In this document: positions 27,021 through 35,584 of the stretch, one piece after another
How positions within the stretch are numbered: position 1 is the stretch's first letter
Layout: each line of letters starts with the position of its first letter
Assembly: GCA_014084085.1 (NCBI GenBank)
Contig: NPFB01000011.1
Location: 167,105-206,672 of the forward strand
Direction of reading: 5' to 3'
From: Hondaea fermentalgiana
Taxonomy: Eukaryota > Sar > Bigyra > Thraustochytrida > Thraustochytriidae
DNA length: 39,568 nucleotides
Made by a program: the position numbers and the translations under genes
Notes under the pieces: model-generated
What the model saw: the letters and a program-made list of their open reading frames with translations, nothing else
The model's database searches: none
Told to the model about the DNA's origin: nothing

Positions 27021-29351
27021 ATGTGGGCTTCTTGCTGGGTTGCTGCGCTGCTCCTGACTGCGTTATCAATACTGCACGGCGCAGAGGGTGCGTGCGCAGA
27101 CAATAGCTTTGAAGCACTACAAACGGCGGGGCTGGCTGTATCATCGTGCGCTGATCTCGCCGAATCGGGATATTGCGGATTGCTGACACACGAAGCTGTC
27201 GAGGGGCTCTGTGCCTTGTCGTGCGGACTGTGTCGTACAGAAGAAGAAGAGTCTCCTCTTGATCCTTGCACTGATGTTAATGCTTCTGTCATCGATCAAC
27301 ACCCACGCTTGCGCTATCTTGGAGCAACGTGCAGCGACATCGCCTTGGCCGGGGGTTGCGCGAGTCATGCTGACGCGACAAGCGTCTACTGTCCTGTGAG
27401 CTGCGCCGTGCAAGATTGCCCGGATGCATGCCACGACAATGATGAGCTCTTTTCGCAGTCACTTGTTCTTCCCGGTGACGACTGCGCAACTGCAGCTTTG
27501 CAAGACGCTTGCAGCGATTTCTCTGGAATCATGCGCGCTGTTTGCCCTGTTTCGTGTGGGATGGGCTGTGCAGCTATTGGCGACGAAGACAATACAACCA
27601 GCGACGCCATCGTTTGTGTTTGTAACGGTGAATTTGTGGATACAAATAATCAAGGACGCCCACTTGAGCCGGACACCTGCTTGGACGGCACAGCAGCGCT
27701 GACAAATGCAGATCCTCTCGATCCGAATGCGGTGAATGAAAGTAACATTCCGACACAGCCAGATACAGAGGATGCGTCGGCGGCCACGGAACCGACGTCT
27801 CCATTGGAAGCCTTTGATCTTTCCAGCAGTGTTTTCACAACGATCATGATGGTATACACGATGCATCAACGAGCGCGGCTTCGTGTCTCGTCCGCGTCGT
27901 CTGGATCAGTTACTGGAGGAGACTCGAATCGAAGACTTCGCAAGTTGTGCCCGTACTGCTTGGTGTCTGATCGATACCCAGCAATCGAAGGCAAGACGCG
28001 TGTTCATCCTTCAGGGATCGTAGAAACACGCATGCGAAGTATTGCTGCGAGCACGGGAGCAGCTGGGGGAGCGCCTTTGACAAAAGCAATAGCCACAATG
28101 GCCACGGCGGCTAATTTAGGTGCAGGAGCCGCATTCTTGAAAAGACAATTCAATGGTGAAAAGACGATTCCAGCTCTTGACACGCTCAAGAGTATCGCTG
28201 GCGAACGTGGTGTTCCCGGAATCGATGATATCGACAAGTTAAAGTCTCTCGTTGGCGAAAAGGGACTTGATCAGCTGTTGAAGAGCAAAGAGGGCGGTAT
28301 TGCAAAACTCCAAGAAGCTCTCGCTGGCGGAGATCAAATTGCAAAAATCCAAGAAGCTTTCGCTGGCAACGATCAAATTGCAAAACTTCAGGAAGCTCTG
28401 GCTGGCGGAGATCAAATTGCAAANNNNNNNNNNNNNNNNNNNNNNNNNNNNNNNNNNNNNNNNNNNNNNNNNNNNNNNNNNNNNNNNNNNNNNNNNNNNN
28501 NNNNNNNNNNNNNNNNNNNNNNNGATCAAATTGCAAAACTTCAGGAAGCTCTGGCTGGCGGAGATCAAATTGCAAAACTCCAAGAAGCTTTCGCTGGCAA
28601 TGATCAAATTGCAAAACTCCAAGAAACTTTCGCTGGCAATGATCAAATTGCAAAACTTCAGGAAGCTCTGGCTGGCGGAGATCAAATTGCAAAACTTCAG
28701 GGAGCTCTAGCTGGCGGAAAAGGGCTTGCAAAAGCCCTGGGGGACGGTAACGGGCTCGCGAAGCTGCAGGCTCTGGCTGGAGACGATCGAATTGCGAAAC
28801 TGCAACATGCCTTGGCCAGCAATGACAGACTTTCAAATTTGCAAGCTTTAGTTGCAGACGGAAAACCTAGCAATTTGCAAGATCTTGGTCATCTGGCAAA
28901 CATTAAAGAAAGTCTCGCTGGGACTTACGAGCTTGAAAAGCTTCAAGCACTGGCTAAAACGGTCGATTTCTCTGAGCTGGCACGTCTTCGGGGCAGTGGC
29001 CACTCTGATCTCGAAGATTATGCGAAACAGGCCTCGACCATACTCGAAAACCCTTCGAGCCTCGGGAATCTACAAATTGCAGCTGCAAGTCGAGCCTTGC
29101 CGGCACTGGCAACCCATGAGGGTCTGAGCGCAGTTTCGAATCTCGAGAAACACGCAGCAGAAGAAAAGGATCGCTTGTTGGCAATGGCCGGAAGTGCGAT
29201 GTCAGATGTCGACAAGCTGAGAACGCTCGCAACACAGGGCGGTCTATCACACCTCGAAAAGGCTCAGGTTCTTGGCCTTGCTGGTCGAGGTTTCGAGAGT
29301 GATAGCGAGTCCAGCGAGGAAAGCAGCTCTTCCGATGCAAGCGGCCTCTAG
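27021..29351 (+). CDS. Secreted ShK-like protein with 13-residue tandem repeats (contains an assembly gap)
   Basis: 776 residues as assembled. A signal peptide (MWASCWVAALLLTALSILHGAEG) is followed by three ShK-like modules (~25-71, ~83-132, ~137-183), the last ending in CPVSCGMGC and then VCVC, as in the divergent neighbour. A hydrophobic stretch lies near ~268-282. From ~residue 424 a leucine-rich array of 13-residue units (consensus DQIAKLQEALAGG, alternating with AFAGN) begins. It is interrupted by 100 Ns (28424-28523) and continues as degenerate copies to about residue 660. The tail is acidic and Ser-rich. The repeats probably form amphipathic helices; the true copy number is unknown. 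It may be an extracellular or surface adhesive or structural protein, which is inference. Confidence 0.72.
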   Translation: MWASCWVAALLLTALSILHGAEGACADNSFEALQTAGLAVSSCADLAESGYCGLLTHEAVEGLCALSCGLCRTEEEESPLDPCTDVNASVIDQHPRLRYLGATCSDIALAGGCASHADATSVYCPVSCAVQDCPDACHDNDELFSQSLVLPGDDCATAALQDACSDFSGIMRAVCPVSCGMGCAAIGDEDNTTSDAIVCVCNGEFVDTNNQGRPLEPDTCLDGTAALTNADPLDPNAVNESNIPTQPDTEDASAATEPTSPLEAFDLSSSVFTTIMMVYTMHQRARLRVSSASSGSVTGGDSNRRLRKLCPYCLVSDRYPAIEGKTRVHPSGIVETRMRSIAASTGAAGGAPLTKAIATMATAANLGAGAAFLKRQFNGEKTIPALDTLKSIAGERGVPGIDDIDKLKSLVGEKGLDQLLKSKEGGIAKLQEALAGGDQIAKIQEAFAGNDQIAKLQEALAGGDQIAXXXXXXXXXXXXXXXXXXXXXXXXXXXXXXXXXXDQIAKLQEALAGGDQIAKLQEAFAGNDQIAKLQETFAGNDQIAKLQEALAGGDQIAKLQGALAGGKGLAKALGDGNGLAKLQALAGDDRIAKLQHALASNDRLSNLQALVADGKPSNLQDLGHLANIKESLAGTYELEKLQALAKTVDFSELARLRGSGHSDLEDYAKQASTILENPSSLGNLQIAAASRALPALATHEGLSAVSNLEKHAAEEKDRLLAMAGSAMSDVDKLRTLATQGGLSHLEKAQVLGLAGRGFESDSESSEESSSSDASGL
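28290..28716 (+). repeat. 39-bp tandem repeat array (at least 9 units, interrupted by gap)
   Basis: In-frame 39-base units encode DQIAKLQEALAGG or DQIAKLQEAFAGN. Three units are seen before the gap and five after it, plus a partial unit at the gap edge and further degenerate units downstream. Units are near-identical, which explains the assembly failure. Confidence 0.9.
28424..28523. other. assembly gap of 100 N
   Basis: Exactly 100 N, the conventional placeholder for a gap of unknown length, inside the 39-bp repeat array. The reading frame on both sides is the same as written, but the true length is unknown. Confidence 0.98.
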
Positions 29352-29593
29352 ATGACAGTTAAAAGAACCCCCACCGAGACCGTCCCCGGACTCATCCCTC
29401 AAATTCCCCCAATCTTATGGCGTGGTGTGCTTGCTCCTCTTCTTGCTCTTCTTCTTGTTGCTCTTGCTCGAGGCGCGGCTCGCTTTGCTCTCTTGCGCAA
29501 GATGCAAATGTCTCTGGAAAGTGATTGTTCATGAATTGATCTCTTTGCGCACTCACTGTCAGACCTAGTGTTCATCATCTCTCGTGCGATGCA

Positions 29594-31594
29594 ATGACGA
29601 TTCCAACGTTGGCGCGGCCCGAGCACAGCGCGGGCGCCATGTCGTCGGCGCGCGTGCAGGACCTGCTGGCGGCGTGCGACCAAGTCTTTGACGAGGTCGC
29701 GGACGTCCTGAAGGACGACGAGGCGTCCCCTCGAGGTCGCGACGGCTGGAGGCTCGCAGGCGAGGATGAGCCGCGCGGCTCTGGCGGCGGCGAGGGCGAC
29801 GAGGACGACGAGGCGCGCGGCGGCGAGACAATTGCAGGGGACGACGGCCGCGAGGACGGTCGCTGGCAGTCGCAGGACCGCAGCGATGACCTGGCTGATG
29901 CAGACAATGCAGGCGAGAGGGATAAACGCGAGTTCAAAGACCTCAACGCGGGCGCCGATGGAAACGCAAATGCCGCGACCGCTGCTGCCGCCGCCGCCGC
30001 CGCCGTCGAAGACGACAATAATGACGCTGGTGATGTAGGTGAAGAAGATGATGGAGCTGGGAATGATGACCAAGGACAAGATGGCAATCGTAAACCTTTC
30101 GGCCGGGAAACGCTTCTATCTCCAGCAGAGTTGGAGGCAGATTCGCTGCTTGAGGCTATCGCCTCGAAACCAAGTGGTCATGATGAACCCGCGCAAGGGC
30201 CATCGCAACAAAACGAGGTAGGATATCTGGAGGTCCCTTTGGATATTGAAGCATACTGGCTCCTACAAGAAATGGCCTGGGAGGAGGCACAAGACGAAGA
30301 CGAAGACGACGAAGACGACGACGACGACGAAGACGACGACGACGACGAAGACGGAGACGATAATGAGGACAATGAAGACAATGAAGACAACGAAGCAGAG
30401 CGCTTACAAGAAGAGAGCAATGGTAAAGGCCTTAGCGAAGGTGCAGAACATGCGAAGGGTGTACAGCCAGAAACCGCCGAACCAGAATTTACCAGCTTTT
30501 CTTTGCGCGTGATCGGGGTGGCAGGACGGACAGGGTTCGAAGAAACCAAGGAGCTCAGAGTGCACAAGGGCATGCGTATTGCCGGACGATACGAAGTCGA
30601 AGATGTTGTAGGCGAAGCTGCCTTTTCCACGGCACTTCGGTGCATCGACACGGCTGCTGGCACTGCCGGACGGCCTGTTTGCTGCAAGGTTATCAAGAAC
30701 AGCAAAGACTTTGTGGATCAAAGTTTGGACGAGATTCGGCTACTGAAACACTTGAACGAGCGCGATCCAGAAGCAGCGCACGTTGTGCAACTATTGGACT
30801 TTTTCTATCACAAGGAGCACTTGTTTCTGGTGACGGAGCTCTTGGGCGCGAATTTGTTTGCCGGCTGGCGCGATGTTCTCGAGGTGCTCTCCGTCGAGGA
30901 GGCGGTGTGGACTGTGGCCATGCAGTGTCTTTCAGCACTTGAATTCGTGCATGCTTCAGGTCTCATTCACTGTGACATTAAACCAGAGAACATCCTCGTT
31001 GCCTCATTGTCGCCTTTGCGTGTCAAGCTGATTGACTTTGGTTCGAGCTGTTTTGCGACGGACCGCCTGAGCTCGTACATTCAAAGTCGATTTTACCGCG
31101 CTCCAGAGGTTGTCCTCGGTCTTTCGTTTGATGCTCGCATCGACCTGTGGTCTCTTGGGTGTGTTCTCGCGGAGCTCCGCGCCGGCCAGGTGCTTTTCGA
31201 GTGTGCGGACGCCCATGAGCTCTTGGCGCTCATTGTGAGTACCTTGGGACCTGTGCCTCGCAAGCTTTTGCGTGGTGCACGGTTTGCGCACAAGTTCTTT
31301 GTCGGCAATGTGCTGCACCGGCCGCCCGAGGACGAGGATGACTATAAAACTCCGTCCGTGGTGTCCTTGTTTTACCCGCGGCGATCCTCTTTAGTATCGA
31401 GGCTGCCCGCGGCGACGTCGCCTCAGCTTTTGCATCTTTTGTCGGATCTTTTGACGCTCGACCCATCTAAGAGAAGCTCTGCGCGCGAACTTCTCTCAGT
31501 TCATCATTCTAGTGGCGAGTCGGCCCTGACGTCGGCTCAGACAGCGGCCGATGAGGAAGCGAATGCCAAAGTTGCAACGTCTTCGTCGTCGTAG
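29594..31594 (+). CDS. DYRK-family protein kinase (plant DYRKP-like)
   Basis: 666 residues from an ATG; a second ATG 15 codons later is an alternative start. The N-terminal ~325 residues are acidic and disordered, with a long Asp/Glu run (~234-275). The kinase domain spans ~332-640: catalytic Lys K365 in CCKVIKN, the FVDQSLDEIRLLK alpha-C region, catalytic loop HCDIKPEN with D461, DFG at 481-483, and activation loop SYIQSRFYRAPEVVLGL. DYRKs autophosphorylate a Tyr at the second Y of their YxY, and here the motif is Y495-I-Q. The HCD in place of HRD and the DQSLDEI signature match plant and algal DYRKP kinases. It is probably a Ser/Thr kinase in growth or metabolic control; targets are unknown. 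Confidence 0.9.
   Translation: MTIPTLARPEHSAGAMSSARVQDLLAACDQVFDEVADVLKDDEASPRGRDGWRLAGEDEPRGSGGGEGDEDDEARGGETIAGDDGREDGRWQSQDRSDDLADADNAGERDKREFKDLNAGADGNANAATAAAAAAAAVEDDNNDAGDVGEEDDGAGNDDQGQDGNRKPFGRETLLSPAELEADSLLEAIASKPSGHDEPAQGPSQQNEVGYLEVPLDIEAYWLLQEMAWEEAQDEDEDDEDDDDDEDDDDDEDGDDNEDNEDNEDNEAERLQEESNGKGLSEGAEHAKGVQPETAEPEFTSFSLRVIGVAGRTGFEETKELRVHKGMRIAGRYEVEDVVGEAAFSTALRCIDTAAGTAGRPVCCKVIKNSKDFVDQSLDEIRLLKHLNERDPEAAHVVQLLDFFYHKEHLFLVTELLGANLFAGWRDVLEVLSVEEAVWTVAMQCLSALEFVHASGLIHCDIKPENILVASLSPLRVKLIDFGSSCFATDRLSSYIQSRFYRAPEVVLGLSFDARIDLWSLGCVLAELRAGQVLFECADAHELLALIVSTLGPVPRKLLRGARFAHKFFVGNVLHRPPEDEDDYKTPSVVSLFYPRRSSLVSRLPAATSPQLLHLLSDLLTLDPSKRSSARELLSVHHSSGESALTSAQTAADEEANAKVATSSSS
30290..30400 (+). 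repeat. GAC/GAA coding microsatellite (acidic run)
   Basis: A GACGACGAC/GAAGAC repeat within the kinase N-terminal region, encoding a run of Asp and Glu. It is readable directly and may vary in length. Confidence 0.8.
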
Positions 31595-32071
31595 TATCTT
31601 TGTCCTTTCTTCCTTTCTTCCTTCCTTCCTTCTTCTTCCTTTGCTTTCTTTAATCTTGACATGGCGTGCTACATTCCGTTCAAGCTTTTCTGTCTGAGTG
31701 TTTGCGCGCGGGCGAGTATCGCAACTCGCTTATGTAGTTGACGTAAATGGCAAACACATTCAGGTTTTTATTTTATTTTTGTAAAAATCCTTCCACAGTC
31801 TTGAATTGGTTTGACATCTGACCACGACCTGATGCTGCACGTGGCGTCATGATCAAAAGGCGAAGATCTCCATTGAGCCCACGGAAGGATGAAAGGCATT
31901 TCTTCGAGTGTGGAAAGAATGAGAACTGTCTCGCCCAAAATGGAGTCGCTCTTTTTTCACATCGAGAACTTTTCTTTACCGAATGGTCCAACTCTGGCGT
32001 ATGCAAGGACGTAGCCAAAGCTGTTGCGTCGCTAATAATGATTGGAACAGCACGACAGTACCTTCTTCGAC
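31595..32071. other. convergent 3' intergenic region
   Basis: 477 bp between the kinase (+) and VanZ-like (-) genes. A CTTT/CTTC pyrimidine repeat lies at ~31604-31641. A plus-strand 82-residue frame from an ATG (31849-32097, starting MIKRRRSPLSPRK) overlaps the VanZ-like gene's 3' end; it has no family resemblance and I do not call it a gene. Confidence 0.4.
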
Positions 32072-32536
32072 TCATGCTCGCGCAATCTTCAAAATAAATC
32101 TGCGAAGTGTACTCGGTGCCGTTGTCTCTTTTGTCGATGATGATGATGATGATGATGATGGTGGTGATGACGATGGTGTTGTTGCAGGAAGAGGAAGACT
32201 TGACTCGTGTGCGTCCTTGCTGGCGTGACGTAGACGAGCAGCCTCGAGACCGACGAGAATGCCAACGCAGTCGGCGACAAAGTCACGGAGCGAGGCACGG
32301 GGTCCGTCATAAATCTCTTTGATCACTGCAATGAAGAGCGCGAGAGCCACCCAAAGAATGTCTTTGCGCGGTGCCAGGCAGGAAGCTGCCAAGACAATGC
32401 CTGCACAAGCCGCAACGTGAAGAAACTTGTCTTGTCGTATCCAAAGATCGTCAACGTCACCGACCGCGAGCGCATCGACCGCCCAGGCAAGACTTGCAAG
32501 TGCCACGACACTTTGACGCAGCTCACGAGCACCCAT
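32072..32536 (-). CDS. Small VanZ-like membrane protein
   Basis: 154 residues from the ATG at 32536; the frame extends upstream only from non-ATG codons with no clear homology. Three or four hydrophobic segments occur. Conserved polar motifs lie in the order seen in bacterial VanZ-like/YfiM-like (DUF2279) membrane proteins: DKFLH (36-40), KEIYD (73-77) and SLRDFVADCVGILVG (82-96). The C-terminus is a Ser-rich tail encoded by a GAT repeat on the + strand (32135-32160), then a short basic end. The function of these families is unclear, with roles proposed in envelope or lipid processes. The bacterial-type motif in a eukaryote may be old or transferred. It runs in the same direction as the 631-aa gene upstream. 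Confidence 0.68.
   Translation of the reverse strand: MGARELRQSVVALASLAWAVDALAVGDVDDLWIRQDKFLHVAACAGIVLAASCLAPRKDILWVALALFIAVIKEIYDGPRASLRDFVADCVGILVGLEAARLRHASKDAHESSLPLPATTPSSSPPSSSSSSSSTKETTAPSTLRRFILKIARA
32135..32160. repeat. (GAT)n microsatellite in the VanZ-like gene
   Basis: A GATGATGAT run followed by GTG and GATGAC. On the minus strand it encodes a poly-Ser tail. Confidence 0.85.
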
Positions 32537-33014
32537 GGTCTGCGGACTGAAGCGTTGTGCCGCTCTGCTGCATTGCCACGCCGCCTGAAAATCGCTCGTG
32601 CCGAGTTCGTATCTGTCCGCGCGCAAAGTGGTCTTCCATTTTTGCTGCTGCCAAGATTTATTTGGGAACAACGCGCTGTTGTTGTTCTAATATCAGGGGG
32701 GAAGGAGGGACAGCTTCAGACCTTGTCAAGCTTTGAACCATGGGCGCGCCGTCACGCAGGAACTCGCTGTTTGTGCCTGCCTTGCCAAGCCTCTTACGGC
32801 ACGTCGAATCAGATGTCAGAATAGAAAGCAGAGATGAAGGCCAAAAGAATGCATCATTTACTCTAAGTCATGCCCGAAGCTCTTGGTCAATATAAAGGGA
32901 TGAATCTCGATTCAAGTTGACACTTTTGCGTTCCGTTTACGAACGAGTAGCCTGCTGTGCAGTTGCAAGAGCGTTGTGCAGGTCGATTTCGTGAAGAGCT
33001 TGCTTGCAGCCTTT
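32537..33014. other. intergenic region between two minus-strand genes
   Basis: 478 bp that should contain the VanZ-like gene's promoter and the 3' UTR of the 631-aa gene. No supportable gene seen. Confidence 0.4.
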
Positions 33015-34910
33015 TCATCGTTTCAAAACGCCAAGCATATCCACAAAGAGTCTGCGAATATTTTCGTCGTGCAGTTCAACATTTGTAACGTCGTCGTCAT
33101 CGATTGTGTAGAAAAAAGCATGAACGCTCGGTGCAGAGAAAATACGCTCGACACGGTGAGCTAAAGCAGTGTCTTGTATGATAAAGTTCACGAGCGGGAG
33201 CTTGAGGGTATCCCAAGAGAGCTCCGAGACGTATTGCTCGAGGTAGGGAAGGGCTTGTTCACGCAGATCAGTTGCCTGAGGAGCAAGCATTTCATTGCCC
33301 ATGCTGAACGTAGTAGGCCCCACGTCAAAACGCGAGGGGCGCGGCCATGTGTCTCGGTAGTTAATCTGGGAGGGCCATTTAAATCCAGGCTTGCGGTTCC
33401 AAAAAGGTTCGAGATAGTCGCAAAACCACGGTGCCGCAAAGAAGTTGGGAGCTGCCTTGTACCCGTCTGCAAGCACGGGAGGGCTGTCGGCGACAATGCC
33501 AAGCAAGGCCAATAGCATCGCTCTATACACGTTGCTGCCGTGCACGCCGACATCAATGACAGCGTTGTCGTATGTGTACTCGTAGTATTTTTCGGCTGGC
33601 GTGATGAAGACGCGACGCAACGCAAGAGACTTGATTTCGAAGATCTTTTCGAGAACTTTGGCGCGGAGAACACCCACATCGTCGGAGTCCGCGCTTGGCG
33701 AGGCGGCCGTGACAGTGCCTTGAGACCCATGGCGCTGCTGGCGCTGCTCGATAAGATGGGCAGTGCCAGCAATGACTTCGTTAAAGCATTGGAGCTGACG
33801 CGCCAAACACATTTCGCTGGAGCGCATCATCACATGACGAGTTTCCTGAAGCTGCGTGTCATCAGCAAGATCACCGTATATCTCGACTGCACGAGCAAAG
33901 GTACGAAAACGAGGACCTAGGGGAGATTGCATTCTCTGCAAACACAGTCGAACACTGTTTGTGAAATTTTGCGACGCCTGGGAATGTCCGATTGTGTCGG
34001 GTGCCGAGTTGATCAATTTCATCGCAGCTTGAATTGGATCATGCGAAAGCAAGACGCGCTGCACAGCGCAGGATTGCAGCAGAGGCTCCATTTCTGGGAG
34101 GAGTGTCCTTTCGGGATCAGACCATCTCGAAACGACAACGCTCTCGGTAGAGGGAGTTACACGGGTCCAGGAAGCAAAGAACCCAGTGGCTTCTTGATGC
34201 TCAATTTCTGCAAGTTGTGCGCGACCCAAGGATTGTACAAAGATCCAATCCCCGGTTTCGTCGAGTTTGAGATCCTCGCCCGCGGCGATGAACTCGAGCA
34301 TAAGGTCGTCGGTGTCCCACGATGCGAAAGAAAGGTTTTTGACAACAATGTGTTGGCTTTGACGAACGTCGTCTTCGGGCACGTCAAAGCGCACTTCAAA
34401 GGCACCGGGTGCAGTGGGGAAACGAGCATAGACGAAGGAGGCATTCGTTAAAGTACTGGCCACATCGGCTTGGAGAGCAATGCGCTTGGTAGAAGCATTT
34501 GGGGAGGAGCCAATGTGAACACGGCCATGTTCGGTTTGCACGGGGCCTCTGAGCTTTGCCTCGCGCAGTCCGAATCGCTGGAATTGAGTCTGAGACGAAA
34601 AGGTTACGCAAAGGTTCTGGCCCCAGCCATGGATCGCATCAACTCTCCAGGTGACTAGCCAGGTATCATCATTCGTGGTAAAGACGACGAAGTCGAACGT
34701 ATCGGTTCCGATAGCAGAGTATCCGCCCACGAGTTCCGAAGAAGTTGCGAGGGCCCGGGAAACCTTGACAACCTTGGCACGTGCCGTGCCTCCCCCGCCA
34801 TCTCCGACAGGTCCAACACGGACTGTAAGGTTCGTTTCGTGCGAGGCGCCTCTCGCGCGGAGAGAGGGGCGCGAGCACTGCCGCGTCCCCATCCGCCAGA
34901 TGAACTCCAT
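33015..34910 (-). CDS. Unrecognised 631-residue protein
   Basis: Starts at an ATG with MEFIWRMGTRQC. Several segments look ordered: beta-rich material around residues 60-230 (for example FDFVVFTTNDDTWLVTWRVDAI and ALQADVASTL), a helical middle (~290-420), and a well-structured C-terminal third with GSNVYRAMLLALLGIVAD, NFFAAPWFCDYLEPFW and RHxFYTIDDDD-like elements. There is no signal peptide and no clear membrane helix. I do not recognise the family. The intact long frame with non-repetitive composition argues that it is a real gene. Confidence 0.75.
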   Translation of the reverse strand: MEFIWRMGTRQCSRPSLRARGASHETNLTVRVGPVGDGGGGTARAKVVKVSRALATSSELVGGYSAIGTDTFDFVVFTTNDDTWLVTWRVDAIHGWGQNLCVTFSSQTQFQRFGLREAKLRGPVQTEHGRVHIGSSPNASTKRIALQADVASTLTNASFVYARFPTAPGAFEVRFDVPEDDVRQSQHIVVKNLSFASWDTDDLMLEFIAAGEDLKLDETGDWIFVQSLGRAQLAEIEHQEATGFFASWTRVTPSTESVVVSRWSDPERTLLPEMEPLLQSCAVQRVLLSHDPIQAAMKLINSAPDTIGHSQASQNFTNSVRLCLQRMQSPLGPRFRTFARAVEIYGDLADDTQLQETRHVMMRSSEMCLARQLQCFNEVIAGTAHLIEQRQQRHGSQGTVTAASPSADSDDVGVLRAKVLEKIFEIKSLALRRVFITPAEKYYEYTYDNAVIDVGVHGSNVYRAMLLALLGIVADSPPVLADGYKAAPNFFAAPWFCDYLEPFWNRKPGFKWPSQINYRDTWPRPSRFDVGPTTFSMGNEMLAPQATDLREQALPYLEQYVSELSWDTLKLPLVNFIIQDTALAHRVERIFSAPSVHAFFYTIDDDDVTNVELHDENIRRLFVDMLGVLKR

Positions 34911-35584
34911 GGCTGCTGTCGTACGCGCGCGCGGAGATAAGGGTTTGCTCTTGCAGCCCTCTCTCTCTCGCTCGCTTGAAGAGAACGAGATTTGCTTGCT
35001 TTACGACTAGGCTCGGCTACACAGACCACCATTTCCAGCTTCCAGTAGGGCCGCTGCTGGCTCGTGATGCTGGCTCGGCGCAGAGAACTGTCAAAGAGGT
35101 CAAATGCGAAACAAAGAACCTGGATGTACCTAGTCCCGGGGGTCTTGATCATGATCTCTCGCAGCAACCATAGCTTGGCGCAACCTTCGTGATGGAGAAT
35201 GGCAGCTGGCCAGTCGGCCCGGGGCCAGTGGTCAAGTTTATTTACTTTCGTTGACGTGTTCAGGCAGCCAAGTTCGCTTGCAAGTAGGCGTAGGCCATGA
35301 GACTTGTCTTCTTGACGCGTTCATGGCAAGTCGTTTTGGACAAAGCTGTTTTCATGTTCGAGGCTTGGTACTAGCAAGGTTGGAAAAAGAATAATGAAAA
35401 ACGCGATCGCGGGTCAGAGTCTTTCGAAAGCCATTTTAATTCAATTTTTTGTCTTCTTTCTAAGAATAGTTATACGTGAGCAGGGCGAGAGGGACAAGAC
35501 AAGATAGATGATTTACCGTGCGAAGGCTGCGGGCGGGCGGGCGGGCTAAAGGGTTGAACAGCGAGTGAGTATGTTGATTGGGCG
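34911..35584. other. intergenic region between two minus-strand genes
   Basis: 674 bp holding the upstream region of the 631-aa gene and the 3' UTR of the bZIP gene. It includes a CTCTCTCTCG repeat (~34958-34974) and a GCGGGCGGGCGGG run (~35530-35544). No gene. Confidence 0.4.

Noticed and set aside
28186..28836. Long minus-strand and alternative plus-strand frames through the 39-bp repeat
   Set aside because: A repeat unit divisible by three with no stop in several frames keeps them all open. Only the + frame has a signal peptide and meaningful flanks.
31849..32097. An 82-residue plus-strand frame from an ATG
   Set aside because: No domain, signal or hydrophobic pattern, and it overlaps the 3' end of the VanZ-like gene. 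It is kept only as a note in the intergenic entry.
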